Positions 8,377 to 16,300 of a stretch of DNA of 39,090 nucleotides are shown here, piece after piece. The DNA comes from an uncultured Erwinia sp. (GTDB taxonomy: Bacteria > Pseudomonadota > Gammaproteobacteria > Enterobacterales > Enterobacteriaceae). Both the position numbers and the translations under genes were made by a program. The notes under the pieces are model-generated. The model saw only the letters and a list, made by a program, of their open reading frames with translations, searched no databases and was not told where the DNA came from. Where the stretch lies: contig CAJYIY010000098.1 in NCBI GenBank assembly GCA_913775305.1, positions 1 through 39,090 on the forward strand. The letters run 5' to 3'. How positions within the stretch are numbered: the stretch's first letter is position 1; the number at the start of each line of letters is the position of its first letter.

Positions 8377-9012
8377 ATGCAGCACATTGTTGAAGGTTTT
8401 CTGAATTTCCAGAAAGATATTTTCCCTAATCAGAAAGAATTATTCCGCAGCCTTGCTTCCAGCCAGAATCCCAAAGCGTTGTTTATCTCCTGCTCAGACA
8501 GCCGTCTGGTGCCGGAACTGGTCACCCAGCAGGAGCCCGGACAGCTCTTTGTTATTCGCAACGCCGGCAACATCGTGCCCTCCTTCGGTCCTGAACCGGG
8601 TGGTGTTTCTGCGACTATCGAATATGCAGTAGTCGCCCTGGGCGTGACCGATATTGTGATTTGTGGCCACTCCAACTGCGGTGCGATGAAAGCGATTGCC
8701 ACCTGCCAGTGCCTGGATCCCATGCCAGCCGTGGCGCACTGGCTGCGCTACGCCGATGCGGCGAAAGCGGTCGTTGAGAAGAAAACCTACGCCAGCGAAG
8801 AAGAAAAAGTCAATGCCATGGTGAGAGAGAACGTCATCGCCCAGCTGAACAACATTAAAACTCACCCATCCGTTGCGGTAGGACTGCGTGATAAGGCGCT
8901 GCGCCTGCACGGTTGGGTTTATGACATCGAAAGCGGCGTAATCCGCGCGCTGGATAAGGACACCCAGGACTTTGTGGTACTGTCCGAAAATCCGGGTGTT
9001 TGCTACGAGTAA
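8377..9012 (+). CDS. Beta-class carbonic anhydrase, CynT-like
   Basis: 211-aa enzyme for reversible hydration of CO2 to bicarbonate. The zinc ligands are Cys39 (SCSDSR), His97 and Cys100 (CGHSNCGAM), and the Asp41-Arg43 dyad is intact. Long stretches match E. coli Cyn[38 protein letters not shown] and [10 protein letters not shown]. The length is slightly shorter than CynT (about 219). In E. coli cynT sits beside cyanase and its transporter. Neither is next to this gene, so the role is probably bicarbonate supply rather than cyanate detoxification. It is a single-gene unit, convergent with the leftward gene that ends at 9055. Confidence 0.92.
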   Translation: MQHIVEGFLNFQKDIFPNQKELFRSLASSQNPKALFISCSDSRLVPELVTQQEPGQLFVIRNAGNIVPSFGPEPGGVSATIEYAVVALGVTDIVICGHSNCGAMKAIATCQCLDPMPAVAHWLRYADAAKAVVEKKTYASEEEKVNAMVRENVIAQLNNIKTHPSVAVGLRDKALRLHGWVYDIESGVIRALDKDTQDFVVLSENPGVCYE

Positions 9013-9054
9013 TTGCATCAGGGGCACGGATGCCCGGTTAATCCCCCGCTCCGC

Positions 9055-9984
9055 CTAAAACATCAGACCGTGCGTGACTGCACGCAGCAGGATCCCCACC
9101 AGCGCCCCCGGAAGAGCAAAGCGAAACAGCCTGACAAAACGGCTGGCAATACCCAGATAGATACCAATGCCGGGCAGATCCAGCGTCTGCACCATAAATC
9201 CGGCGGAGGCGTTCACCTGCTGTGCGGTCATTAATCCACGATGTAGCAGATCGGAAACTACGCCAAAATAGGCCGTCCCGCCCGCCAGGCATTTGGTTAA
9301 TGCGGGAAGAATAAAGATGTCAGAAACGTGAAAGAGACCCAGCAGCGGGGCAATCAGCCGGGTCAGCAGCTCAATCGCCCCCGCCTCTTTCAGAATACCC
9401 ACCACGGTCAGTGACAGGATCAGCATCGGTACCGAACCCAGCGACAGGCGGATAGCGTCCGAACCGGCTCCATTAATGATGGCAATAAGACCGGTTGAGG
9501 ATTTATCCTCGGGTGGCGTTTCATCGCGCTGTAGTGAGGCCACTGACAGCCGGCGACCAAAAAAGTACCAGGTGATCGCCGCCGCTCCCAGGCCACCCGC
9601 GACCGAAATACCCAGCGCAGCGCCCCAGTGCAGACCAAAGGGGATCAGCGGATAGAAGACGTTGCCCTGCCCCATGGCAAACAGCATCGCCAGCGTTGCA
9701 GCAAGATGACGGTCCGATGCGCCCCGCTTTTCCATAATCGCCAGCGCGGCCAGCGGTGCGGCAAAGCTGACAAAGTTCAGCTGGATAAGGGCAAAGATGC
9801 CCATACCGGTGATACCAAACGGCTTCAGCAAAGGCGTCATCAGCAGCACGATGCGATCAAGAACTCCCCTGACCTCAAGATACTTCATGATAATCAGCAT
9901 CACGACCATAATGGGTATCAGCGTATAAAGCGCTACATTCACCGAGGCTTTACCTGCAGACATAATGATACCAATAATATCCAT
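9055..9984 (-). CDS. Nucleoside-recognition (Gate) domain membrane protein
   Basis: 309-aa polytopic membrane protein with two copies of the nucleoside-recognition or Gate fold (SpmA/SpmB/YjiG-like). The first is about residues 5-130 and the second about 165-305, separated by a hydrophilic linker with RDETPPEDKS. Recognisable parts are the N-terminal amphipathic SAGKASVNVALYTLIPIMVV and the glycine-rich KCLAGGTAYFGVV of the second half. Known family members are transport-related, but substrates are largely unknown, so no specific function is assigned. I use the ATG with a GGAG site six bases upstream instead of a TTG two codons earlier. Confidence 0.75.
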   Translation of the reverse strand: MDIIGIIMSAGKASVNVALYTLIPIMVVMLIIMKYLEVRGVLDRIVLLMTPLLKPFGITGMGIFALIQLNFVSFAAPLAALAIMEKRGASDRHLAATLAMLFAMGQGNVFYPLIPFGLHWGAALGISVAGGLGAAAITWYFFGRRLSVASLQRDETPPEDKSSTGLIAIINGAGSDAIRLSLGSVPMLILSLTVVGILKEAGAIELLTRLIAPLLGLFHVSDIFILPALTKCLAGGTAYFGVVSDLLHRGLMTAQQVNASAGFMVQTLDLPGIGIYLGIASRFVRLFRFALPGALVGILLRAVTHGLMF

Positions 9985-10176
9985 CAACAACTCCGAACGG
10001 GTGAAATTGCCAGTAAGTTATACCAGGCAGGGATTAACCGCTATGGCCGTGTGGCTGAAATTGACATCAGCATTAAAATATCCCCTCCTGGTGCAATAAA
10101 CAGCCTTTTTCGGTGAATAAGCAGTCAGGGCATGCTAATCTCTGACGGCAAAAGATCGCATCAATAAGGGAACGCG

Positions 10177-10926
10177 GTGACAACCTATATCTTCAACCTG
10201 GATGGTACCAATATTACGAACGGTGAACCGTTAAACAGTAATTTTGTAGAAGCGATTTTTTCCCTCGAAGACTCCGCCCGTATTATCTTCACTTCAGTCC
10301 GTCCGGTGCGGGACTTGCTGCCGCTGTTACCCCACGAACTGCGCGACTGTCTGATGATTGGCAGTCATGGCGCCGTGGCCTGGCAGCAGGGAGAATACCT
10401 GCACACTACCCCCTTTGAAGCCGGGGCAGCGCACAAGATCCTTGACTGGCTGCAGCAGCATCAGGTGCCTTATATACTTGAAGGCATCTGGAGTTTCTCG
10501 ACTTCAGCCGTAGCCCATCCCTTCCATGCTGACATGCGAAACCTGACCGATGGTGAAATAAAAGAAAGCGATCTGATCAACCAGGGGATCAGTAAAATTC
10601 TCATACTCAGCAGCGAGTTCAGGACGCAAATCGATCGGTTTTTGCTGAAAGAGGGGTTTGAATATTCTCTTCACCACCATCAGCATAATGATATATTCGA
10701 CATCAGCCCGGGGCAGGCGAATAAATACCAGGTGCTGAAGATGTTGGGTGTGGACTTCAACCACACTGTCGCTTTTGGCAATGACAGAAGTGATTTTGAA
10801 ATACTGAATAATGCCGGGATTTCTATCTTCACCGGCGAGCCGCATTATTACGCAGGCGCCAGCCATTATTGTAAAACGGAAGCACTTCCGGCTTTGCTGA
10901 ACGAATTTTCAACAATTCAGGAATAA
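10177..10926 (+). CDS. HAD-like (Cof/IIB type) protein, nucleophile Asp replaced
   Basis: 249-aa protein of the haloacid dehalogenase superfamily, IIB (Cof) branch, whose usual members are cytoplasmic sugar-phosphate or nucleotide phosphatases. Motif I reads IFNLDGT at residues 5-11, where active enzymes have FDLDGT. The first Asp, which forms the phospho-enzyme intermediate, is Asn7 here (codon AAC). Motif II is FTSVRP (residues 38-43), motif III is the Lys of ANKYQVLKML, and motif IV is FGNDRSDFEIL, all in place. The start is a GTG preceded by AAGGGA. The gene therefore appears intact but probably without phosphatase chemistry, perhaps a binding or regulatory protein. Asn-to-Asp deamidation or a sequencing error are alternatives. 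It stands alone between divergent or convergent genes. Confidence 0.8.
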   Translation: MTTYIFNLDGTNITNGEPLNSNFVEAIFSLEDSARIIFTSVRPVRDLLPLLPHELRDCLMIGSHGAVAWQQGEYLHTTPFEAGAAHKILDWLQQHQVPYILEGIWSFSTSAVAHPFHADMRNLTDGEIKESDLINQGISKILILSSEFRTQIDRFLLKEGFEYSLHHHQHNDIFDISPGQANKYQVLKMLGVDFNHTVAFGNDRSDFEILNNAGISIFTGEPHYYAGASHYCKTEALPALLNEFSTIQE

Positions 10927-10946
10927 CGGCTGGTCCGGTAAAACGA

Positions 10947-11405
10947 TTACTTCAACCGCCGATCGAACCGGAAGTCAATTTTCACCGCCCTGCTGACGAT
11001 AAACGGAAACTGCGGATGCAGCGGATTGAGCAGAAAGTTAAACTCCACTGGCGACAGTGCGCTTGGTACTCTGAGCGCCACGGCATCACCACTTTGCACC
11101 CAGCGATCGCCAATCTCTGCCAGCTCCGGTGGTGCTTCCGGGGCTGCCCATCTGGCCGGGAGGATTTGATTATCGATCATCTGAATTAACTCATCATCAA
11201 CATCAATCGACAGCAGAGTAAAACTGTCCAGCAGACTGGCGGCATGCAGATGAACCAGCGTTTCCAGCATGGTCAGAGACGCCGTTTCGGCAGCGTAAAC
11301 CATCGCCGTCCCCACGCTGTTCCAGCGCCCCCCCGCTTCCTTAGCTCCCTGCCCGCTCCAGGCATCGGTCGCGAATCGGGTTTTCGTCAGGCGATAAAGG
11401 ATCAG
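10947..11405 (-). CDS. RES-domain toxin with putative CTG start
   Basis: 152-aa toxin of the RES family; characterised members deplete NAD+. The RES-defining residues are visible: Arg in GGRWNS, Glu in MLETLVHL and Ser in RVPSAL, plus the Tyr of MVYAAE. The N-terminal ILYRLTKTRFATDAWSGQG lies upstream of the first ATG/GTG in this frame, so the full domain can be made only from a CTG at 11405-11403, exactly where homologues have ATG. That CTG overlaps the antitoxin stop (CTGA), matching the usual ATGA coupling. A start at the GTG at 11315 would remove the first 30 residues, including the catalytic Arg. The gene also has a run of seven G (11331-11337 region). Either expression is deliberately weak, or the gene is losing function. 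Confidence 0.8.
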   Translation of the reverse strand: MILYRLTKTRFATDAWSGQGAKEAGGRWNSVGTAMVYAAETASLTMLETLVHLHAASLLDSFTLLSIDVDDELIQMIDNQILPARWAAPEAPPELAEIGDRWVQSGDAVALRVPSALSPVEFNFLLNPLHPQFPFIVSRAVKIDFRFDRRLK

Positions 11406-11845
11406 GACCAGACCCCGTGCTCCAGCCGGGTAATCAGCCGCATCACTTCCCAGGCCCCGGATTCAGACGCCAGCAGATCGGCGGGCGCTTTCCAGCCTAA
11501 CGCACGGCTGGGCTCATTCAGCCACTTCTGCGCGGCACGCTTATCGCCTTCAAACAGATCGACAGCGCGATCCAGCACCCGGATAAAGCGCACCAGCCGC
11601 TCGCTTTGATCGGGGCTGAAACGCTTTTTGATATTTCGACTGAATGTCGTGCTGGGGATGCCGGTCATCCGCCGCAGTTCAGACTGAGTGATCTGCGCCC
11701 AGCTGGCAATACGGTTGGCGACCTCACCCTCCAGGCCTTTATCAATTTCGTCCACCAGCATAACACCGTCTGCCACGTTCAGGCCGACATGCTGCCACAG
11801 CGTTTCCACACGCGGCACGGATACGGCAGGAGTAAACATTTTCAT
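11402..11845 (-). CDS. Xre/MbcA/ParS-type antitoxin (DUF2384)
   Basis: 147-aa antitoxin of the RES-Xre system; it should bind and block the RES toxin and repress its own promoter. The N-terminal part (VPRVETLWQHVGLN) and helix-turn-helix region (ITQSELRRMTGIPSTTFSRNIK) are followed by the C-terminal toxin-binding domain (LDRAVDLFEGDKRAAQKWLNEPSRALGWKAP). The open frame extends upstream to 12049, but the ATG at 11845 has a strong GGAGG site seven bases before it and gives the normal family length. The gene precedes the toxin, with the stop overlapping the toxin start. Its leader contains a perfect inverted repeat that is the likely operator. Confidence 0.9.
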   Translation of the reverse strand: MKMFTPAVSVPRVETLWQHVGLNVADGVMLVDEIDKGLEGEVANRIASWAQITQSELRRMTGIPSTTFSRNIKKRFSPDQSERLVRFIRVLDRAVDLFEGDKRAAQKWLNEPSRALGWKAPADLLASESGAWEVMRLITRLEHGVWS

Positions 11846-11855
11846 CACGGGCCCT

Positions 11856-11900
11856 CCAAATGGTTGTTTCAGTATAACCATTTGGGAATAAATGACGCAA
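11856..11900 (-). promoter_or_regulatory. RES-Xre promoter with operator palindrome
   Basis: Perfect inverted repeat CCAAATGGTT (11856-11865) and AACCATTTGG (11876-11885) with a 10-base spacer. Read leftward, a -10 box TATACT (11876-11871) lies between the two arms, with a TTGCGT -35 (11900-11895) at 18-base spacing. The proximal arm abuts the GGAGGG ribosome site. Antitoxin bound here would block polymerase directly, the expected autoregulation of such pairs; binding itself is inference. Confidence 0.75.
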
Positions 11901-12081
11901 ATTTCAACAAGGGTTCGGTAAATCCGATTCTTCATGCGACAGATTTCACTGGCAAAGGGCGCATCCTGCCAGTTGCGAATGACCAAATATGAAAAAACAT
12001 AAAGAAAATTCTTATCTGGGTCACAAATTACGTTAAAATATTCATCCAATTTATAAATTTTAATTGATGTGTAACAAAGAA

Positions 12082-13737
12082 ATGTCTAATTCCAGAAGAT
12101 TTATCCCCGTTCTTTCTCTGTCAGCGCTCCTTGTCTGTTCTGCCAGTTATGCTGAGACCCCAGTCAACCAGAAAACCGACGTACTGCTGATTGGCGGCGG
12201 GATCATGAGTGCTTCACTGGGTACCTGGTTACAGGAACTGCAGCCAGACTGGAAACAGCTGATGGTTGAGAAGCTGGACGGCGTGGCCCTCGAATCTTCC
12301 AACGGATGGAACAATGCCGGGACCGGCCACTCGGCCAACATGGAACTGAACTACACGCCGGAGCGCGCAGATGGTTCAATCGATGTCAGCAAAGCGCTGG
12401 ATATCAACGAACAGTTTATGATCTCCCGCCAGTTCTGGACGGCACAGGTTAAACGCGGCATCCTCAACAATCCACACTCCTTTATCAACTCCACGCCGCA
12501 TATGAGTTTTGTCTGGGGTGACGCGAACGTTGATTACCTGAACCGACGTTATCAGGCGCTGCAGCAGACTACGCTGTTCCAGGGTATGAAGTTCTCTACC
12601 GATCAGAATCAGATCAAACAGTGGGCGCCGCTGGTTATTGAAGGCCGCGATCCACAGCAGAAAGTGGCCGCAACCTGGACTCCGGCAGGAACCGACGTTA
12701 ACTACGGCGAGATCACCCGTCAGCTGATCGGCAGCCTGAAGAAAGACAAAAACTTCACGCTGGAAACCTCAGCGGAAGCCACTGAATTTGCGCGTAATGC
12801 AGACAACAGCTGGCATGTTACGATCACCGACGTTAAAACGGGTGAAAAGCACAGCGTTGATGCGAAATACGTGTTCATCGGTGCTGGCGGTGGCGCACTG
12901 AAACTGCTGCAGAAAACCGGTATTCCGGAAGCCGATAACTATGCAGGCTTCCCGGTCGGCGGCTCCTTCCTGGTGACGGAAAACCCGGAAATCACTCAAC
13001 AGCATCAGGAAAAAGTTTACGGTCAGGCCTCTGTGGGCGCGCCACCGATGTCCGTTCCACACCTGGACGCCCGCTACCTTGACGGTAAGCGCGTAGTGCT
13101 GTTTGGCCCGTTCGCTACCTTCTCCACCAAGTTCCTGAAAAACGGATCGCTGTTCGATCTGCTGAGCACCACCACCACCAGCAACTTTATGCCAATGACT
13201 CACGTGGGTATCGATAACTTCGACCTGGTGAAATACCTGGTCGGCCAGGTGATGCTGAGCGACGATGACCGCTTTGCCGCACTGAAAGAGTACTACCCGA
13301 ACGCGCGGAAAGAGGACTGGAAGCTGATTCAGGCCGGCCAGCGCGTCCAGATCATTAAAAAGGATAAGGATAAGGGCGGCGTACTGAAGCTGGGTACGGA
13401 AATTGTCACCGATCAGCAGAAAACGGTGGCAGCCCTGCTGGGTGCTTCTCCGGGTGCCTCGACCGCTGCTCCTATCGCGCTGAACGTGGTGAAAAAACTG
13501 TTCCCTGAGCAGTTTAACAGCCCGGAGTGGCAGACTAAGATCCGCGCTATCGTACCCAGTTACGGCCAGCAGCTGAACGGCAACGTTGCGCTGACTCAGC
13601 AGGTGTGGAATGACACTGCCGCCACGCTGCAGCTGACCACGCCTCCGGTTATCCAGATGGGTAATTCAACCGACGCGGCCCCACAGGCTAAGCCGGAAAA
13701 GCGCGCTGAAAGCGCTAAACAGGATATGGCGCTGTAA
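12082..13737 (+). CDS. mqo: Malate:quinone oxidoreductase
   Basis: 551-aa FAD enzyme that oxidises malate to oxaloacetate and passes electrons to membrane quinones, bypassing NAD-linked malate dehydrogenase in the TCA cycle. The FAD-binding glycine motif [19 protein letters not shown] is at about residues 34-52. Near-identical E. coli Mqo stretches include [62 protein letters not shown] and [14 protein letters not shown]. The N-terminus has a signal-like hydrophobic segment ([18 protein letters not shown]), as do other Mqo proteins; membrane attachment is peripheral. ATGs at 12067 and 12082 and a TTG at 12064 are possible starts, none with a strong ribosome site; I use 12082. It is monocistronic with its own terminator. 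Confidence 0.95.
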   Translation: MSNSRRFIPVLSLSALLVCSASYAETPVNQKTDVLLIGGGIMSASLGTWLQELQPDWKQLMVEKLDGVALESSNGWNNAGTGHSANMELNYTPERADGSIDVSKALDINEQFMISRQFWTAQVKRGILNNPHSFINSTPHMSFVWGDANVDYLNRRYQALQQTTLFQGMKFSTDQNQIKQWAPLVIEGRDPQQKVAATWTPAGTDVNYGEITRQLIGSLKKDKNFTLETSAEATEFARNADNSWHVTITDVKTGEKHSVDAKYVFIGAGGGALKLLQKTGIPEADNYAGFPVGGSFLVTENPEITQQHQEKVYGQASVGAPPMSVPHLDARYLDGKRVVLFGPFATFSTKFLKNGSLFDLLSTTTTSNFMPMTHVGIDNFDLVKYLVGQVMLSDDDRFAALKEYYPNARKEDWKLIQAGQRVQIIKKDKDKGGVLKLGTEIVTDQQKTVAALLGASPGASTAAPIALNVVKKLFPEQFNSPEWQTKIRAIVPSYGQQLNGNVALTQQVWNDTAATLQLTTPPVIQMGNSTDAAPQAKPEKRAESAKQDMAL

Positions 13738-13749
13738 TTCAACGTCCCG

Positions 13750-13778
13750 CAGCCCCGGTATTCGCCGGGGCTTTTTTT
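13750..13778 (+). terminator. Rho-independent terminator of mqo
   Basis: Stem AGCCCCGG / CCGGGGCT with a 6-base loop, followed directly by a run of seven T, 13 bases after the mqo stop codon. Confidence 0.92.
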
Positions 13779-13888
13779 AATCGCACCGCAACCTTCTGTC
13801 CATTCGTTTTTCTGACACCCCATACTGGATTCCGATCGCTCCGCACTCTGCTCTCATTACCCCCTACGTGATACCCGATCCCGAACGT

Positions 13889-14803
13889 TTAGCTGCGTCC
13901 TTTATTGATCAGGCTAAAACCGGGTTTTTCTTTGGTCACCGCGTAGGAAATTTTAGTCACGGACTTAGAGGATGTCGTGATATCCAGAGCGGGGATCGTC
14001 ACCCGGCCCAGACCAAACAGCGTGCGAACGTAGCCGCCCAACTTGTGTTTACCCGGCGCAACGCTCAGCGACGTCATCTCACCGCGCTTGAGTACGCCCA
14101 TTTCCTTACCGTCCACGGTCACAATAATCGAAGAACCGTCGTCGGTACGCGTTAAGGCGTGATAGACGTGAACTTCCGACTGCGCGGCAGGTTTCTGCGC
14201 TGATTCACTTTGTGCCTGGGGTGCGGTGGTTACCGCCGGAATAATGGGTGTTTTTATGCTGGTGATTTCCGTTGCGGCGTTATCGGCTGGCACAGCCGAA
14301 GCGGTAGCGGTTGCGGCGTTCGCTGCCGTAGCCTGAACCGCAGAGCTATCCACTGATGCAGCCGGAGTCTGACCGCCGATGGCGGTGGCCGCCGTTGCCG
14401 AAGCCTGAACCGCAGAGCTATCCGCTGATGCAGCCGGAGTCTGACCGCCGGTGGCGGTGGCGGCGGTTTGAACGCCCGTGCCATCTGCCGCCACGGCATG
14501 CTGTGTCGGTGCCGTTGTGGAAGTGGTGCTCTGCGTTTGTATCGCAGCATCGTCGGCTTGCGTTACCGGCGCCTTTACAGCAGAAACCGCCGCGGAATGA
14601 GCTGCCTCAGCACCTGAGGTTTCTGTCGCTGAAGCATGCTGATCCTGAATGTAGGTGGTATTCATATACATACCTGAAGCCTGAACACCGGCGGGTGAAC
14701 CTTCGTCAACCGAGCTGACAGGCGCGGTACCGGAAGAGTGAGGAGCGCAGCCAGCCAGTATACCTGCGGCAACAATAACGGTCAGGGTAGAACGGGTAAA
14801 CAT
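13889..14803 (-). CDS. Ala/Thr-rich lipoprotein with C-terminal beta domain
   Basis: 304-aa predicted lipoprotein of unknown function. A signal peptide ends in the lipobox LAGC (Cys19). Residues about 45-200 are low-complexity, dominated by Ala, Thr, Ser, Gln and Val, with two near-identical 24-residue repeats of the type GGQTPAASxDSSAVQA. This region looks like a flexible linker through the periplasm or the cell wall. The last 100 residues (HALTRTDDGSSIIVTVDGKE, then APGKHKLGGYVRTLFGLGR) form a compact beta-rich domain resembling DUF2846 or PEGA-like domains, which in other lipoproteins display small surface modules; this comparison is tentative. The next genes leftward and rightward face other ways or end in terminators, so it is probably monocistronic. 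Confidence 0.72.
   Translation of the reverse strand: MFTRSTLTVIVAAGILAGCAPHSSGTAPVSSVDEGSPAGVQASGMYMNTTYIQDQHASATETSGAEAAHSAAVSAVKAPVTQADDAAIQTQSTTSTTAPTQHAVAADGTGVQTAATATGGQTPAASADSSAVQASATAATAIGGQTPAASVDSSAVQATAANAATATASAVPADNAATEITSIKTPIIPAVTTAPQAQSESAQKPAAQSEVHVYHALTRTDDGSSIIVTVDGKEMGVLKRGEMTSLSVAPGKHKLGGYVRTLFGLGRVTIPALDITTSSKSVTKISYAVTKEKPGFSLINKGRS
14331..14462. repeat. Imperfect 72-bp tandem repeat in the lipoprotein gene
   Basis: Two copies, starting at 14331 and 14403 (both begin GCCTGAACCGCAGAGCTATC), differ at only a few bases over about 60. The period of 72 bases keeps the reading frame, so copy-number change would lengthen or shorten the linker by 24 residues. Confidence 0.85.
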
Positions 14804-14908
14804 CCGGCAGTTTCTCCAGCCAAAAATGAACGTTCAATTATAGCGTCCTGCATCGGCCGGGGTAAGCGGTGCAGGGTTAAGCCTGTTCCGAAACTGCATC
14901 AATCGGGC

Positions 14909-14942
14909 AAAAAAAAGCCGCTATCCGCGAAGGGATACCGGC
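14909..14942 (-). terminator. Rho-independent terminator
   Basis: Leftward hairpin GCCGGTATCC / GGATAGCGGC with one mismatch and a short loop, followed by eight T on the leftward strand. It lies 22 bases beyond the stop of the VF530-family gene. Confidence 0.82.
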
Positions 14943-14963
14943 ATTGATCCGTCGTTCACAGGA

Positions 14964-15248
14964 TTATGCGGGTTTATCACCGCGCAGGCGGTGACTGGCC
15001 CAGGGATCGTCTGTCGGGTTCGCCTCCGGCTCGTTGAGTGAGGCGATATACAATGCCTCAACCTCGGCTCGCGCCCAGGGCGTGCGGCGAAGAAATTTAA
15101 GGCTGGATTTGATGCTGGGATCGCTTTTGAAGCAGTTAATCTTGATCCGTGCGGCCAGTTCGCTCCAGCCATAACGCGCCACCAGCCGGGTGAGCAGGGC
15201 TTCCAGGGTTACGCCGTGTAGCGGGTCTTTTGAGTGATTCACTGTCAT
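14964..15248 (-). CDS. VF530/DUF2132 family protein
   Basis: 94-aa small protein. The family signature is clear: DPLHGVTLEALLTRLVARYGW at residues 8-28, then LAARIKINCF, DPSIKSSLKFLRRTPWAR and VEALY. Members are small helical proteins that structural work has likened to DNA-binding folds; the cellular role is not established. The C-terminal tail (NEPEANPTDDPWASHRLRGDKPA) is hydrophilic and probably disordered. It lies downstream of the barnase-barstar pair on the same strand with a 59-base gap and ends in its own terminator, so it may be co-transcribed with them. Confidence 0.85.
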   Translation of the reverse strand: MTVNHSKDPLHGVTLEALLTRLVARYGWSELAARIKINCFKSDPSIKSSLKFLRRTPWARAEVEALYIASLNEPEANPTDDPWASHRLRGDKPA

Positions 15249-15307
15249 ATTCTGTCCGGGTCGGTAACGATGCGCACACCATACTGACGGCGCATCCGTT
15301 ATGCAAG

Positions 15308-15583
15308 TTACTGCCGCTGGCAGGCTCTGACGCTGAAGGCCCCCTCTGTTTCCGTTTCAGCCTCCTGCATCAGGTCCACGATGCGCTGTAAACCGGCCTC
15401 GGCGCGGTGCTGTGGCAGATGCCGTAATACAATGCGCAGTGGCAACGGCACCCCACCGGTCAGCACGTCCCACAGTGCGTCGAGATTATTGCCGAAATCA
15501 TCAAGAGCGAATTTTTCCGCAAACTGCCGGTAGAAATCCTGCTCATCGTGCACGTGTTGCAAATCAAAGCTGACCAGCTGCAT
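15308..15583 (-). CDS. Barstar-family ribonuclease inhibitor
   Basis: 91-aa cytoplasmic inhibitor expected to plug the active site of the adjacent barnase-like nuclease. The barstar fold is recognisable from FDLQHVHDEQDFYRQFAEKF, FGNNLDALWDVLTGG (the binding helix with its conserved Asn-Leu-Asp-Ala-Leu-Trp-Asp) and LPLRIVLRH. The ATG lies one base after the nuclease stop codon with an AGGTG ribosome site inside the end of the nuclease gene, so the two are translated together, with immunity second. The tail after residue 75 is acidic (EAETETEG). Confidence 0.9.
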   Translation of the reverse strand: MQLVSFDLQHVHDEQDFYRQFAEKFALDDFGNNLDALWDVLTGGVPLPLRIVLRHLPQHRAEAGLQRIVDLMQEAETETEGAFSVRACQRQ

Positions 15584-15584
15584 C

Positions 15585-16067
15585 TTAATTCACCTGTTGA
15601 AAGTGACGATAGTGATCGCGTGTCACATAAATCATGCCGTCGCTGGACCAGAGCATGCGGTCACTGCCCCGCCGCCCGCACTGATAGTTAACGTCGGCCT
15701 CAAACCACTTTCGCCCTGCCTTATCCGGCAAGCCACCCTCGCGGTTGCTGAACCGATCGCCACCGATTGCCTTACCCGGCAAAACATGGCAAAGGTTACC
15801 GCGTGATGGATCCCATCCCTGGCGGCGCGCCTCACTCTTTCGAATATAGTAGTCCGGCAGGCGCTGATGCTGCCGGAGATAGTTCGCCACGCGGTTCTGC
15901 TGAGTCAGTTCGCTGATGTCATCATTTTGCGCTGCATCAGACGAGCGAGGGGCCGACGCGGATGGCGGCGTCTGTTGCAAGTTGGCTTTCGGATCGCCGG
16001 AGGGCCTTAGCCCGGCATAGCTGGCGATCAGGGCAAGAATGCCGGCGATAATCAGTTTTTTATTCAT
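15585..16067 (-). CDS. Barnase-like secreted or membrane-anchored ribonuclease
   Basis: 160-aa ribonuclease of the barnase (N1/T1) family, cleaving RNA preferentially after G. The N-terminus (MNKKLIIAGILALIASYAGL) is a signal peptide or anchor. A disordered linker with PPSASAPRSS follows, then the nuclease domain at 50-160. Catalytic residues corresponding to barnase Glu73, Arg87 and His102 are Glu123 (WFEADVNY), Arg137 (GSDRMLWS) and His152 (RDHYRHF). The family core SEARRQGW, GNLCHVLPG, AIGGDRF and NREGGLP is complete. Cys93 and Cys130 could form a disulfide, which fits an exported enzyme. I use the ATG before NKKL; the frame is open further upstream but lacks a signal-like start. The inhibitor gene follows immediately. 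Neither a polymorphic-toxin delivery domain nor a secretion system is nearby. Confidence 0.92.
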   Translation of the reverse strand: MNKKLIIAGILALIASYAGLRPSGDPKANLQQTPPSASAPRSSDAAQNDDISELTQQNRVANYLRQHQRLPDYYIRKSEARRQGWDPSRGNLCHVLPGKAIGGDRFSNREGGLPDKAGRKWFEADVNYQCGRRGSDRMLWSSDGMIYVTRDHYRHFQQVN

Positions 16068-16130
16068 ATTCCGTTCAGTGACTGTCCTTTCCGGGGCTGA
16101 GAATAAGAGGGTGGGCTGCAGAATTATAAA

Positions 16131-16157
16131 CAAAAAGAGGGACCCCGCCGATCCCTT
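16131..16157 (-). terminator. Probable terminator after the 48-aa gene
   Basis: On the leftward strand a short hairpin AGGGA / TCCCT with a GC-rich 9-base loop is followed by CTTTTTG. It lies between the 48-aa gene and the barnase gene. The stem is short, so confidence is moderate. Confidence 0.5.
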
Positions 16158-16300
16158 ATGTCATGAAGTTTCGCGGATCGCCCGGCATACGGAATGGTCC
16201 GGCATGTGACTGACGCAGCGCGCCAGATTCTTTACTACAGTGACCGGTTTGGTTATCGCAGGCGTCCCGGAAGGCGCAAGGCAGGCGGTATCAGGCCGCA

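Noticed and set aside
8377..9012. Assigning the carbonic anhydrase to a cyanate operon (cynTSX)
   Set aside because: No cyanase or cynX homologue is next to it in the window.
11402..12049. Antitoxin start at the far upstream end of the frame (215 aa)
   Set aside because: The extra residues would include the operator and promoter; the ATG at 11845 has the ribosome site and normal family length.
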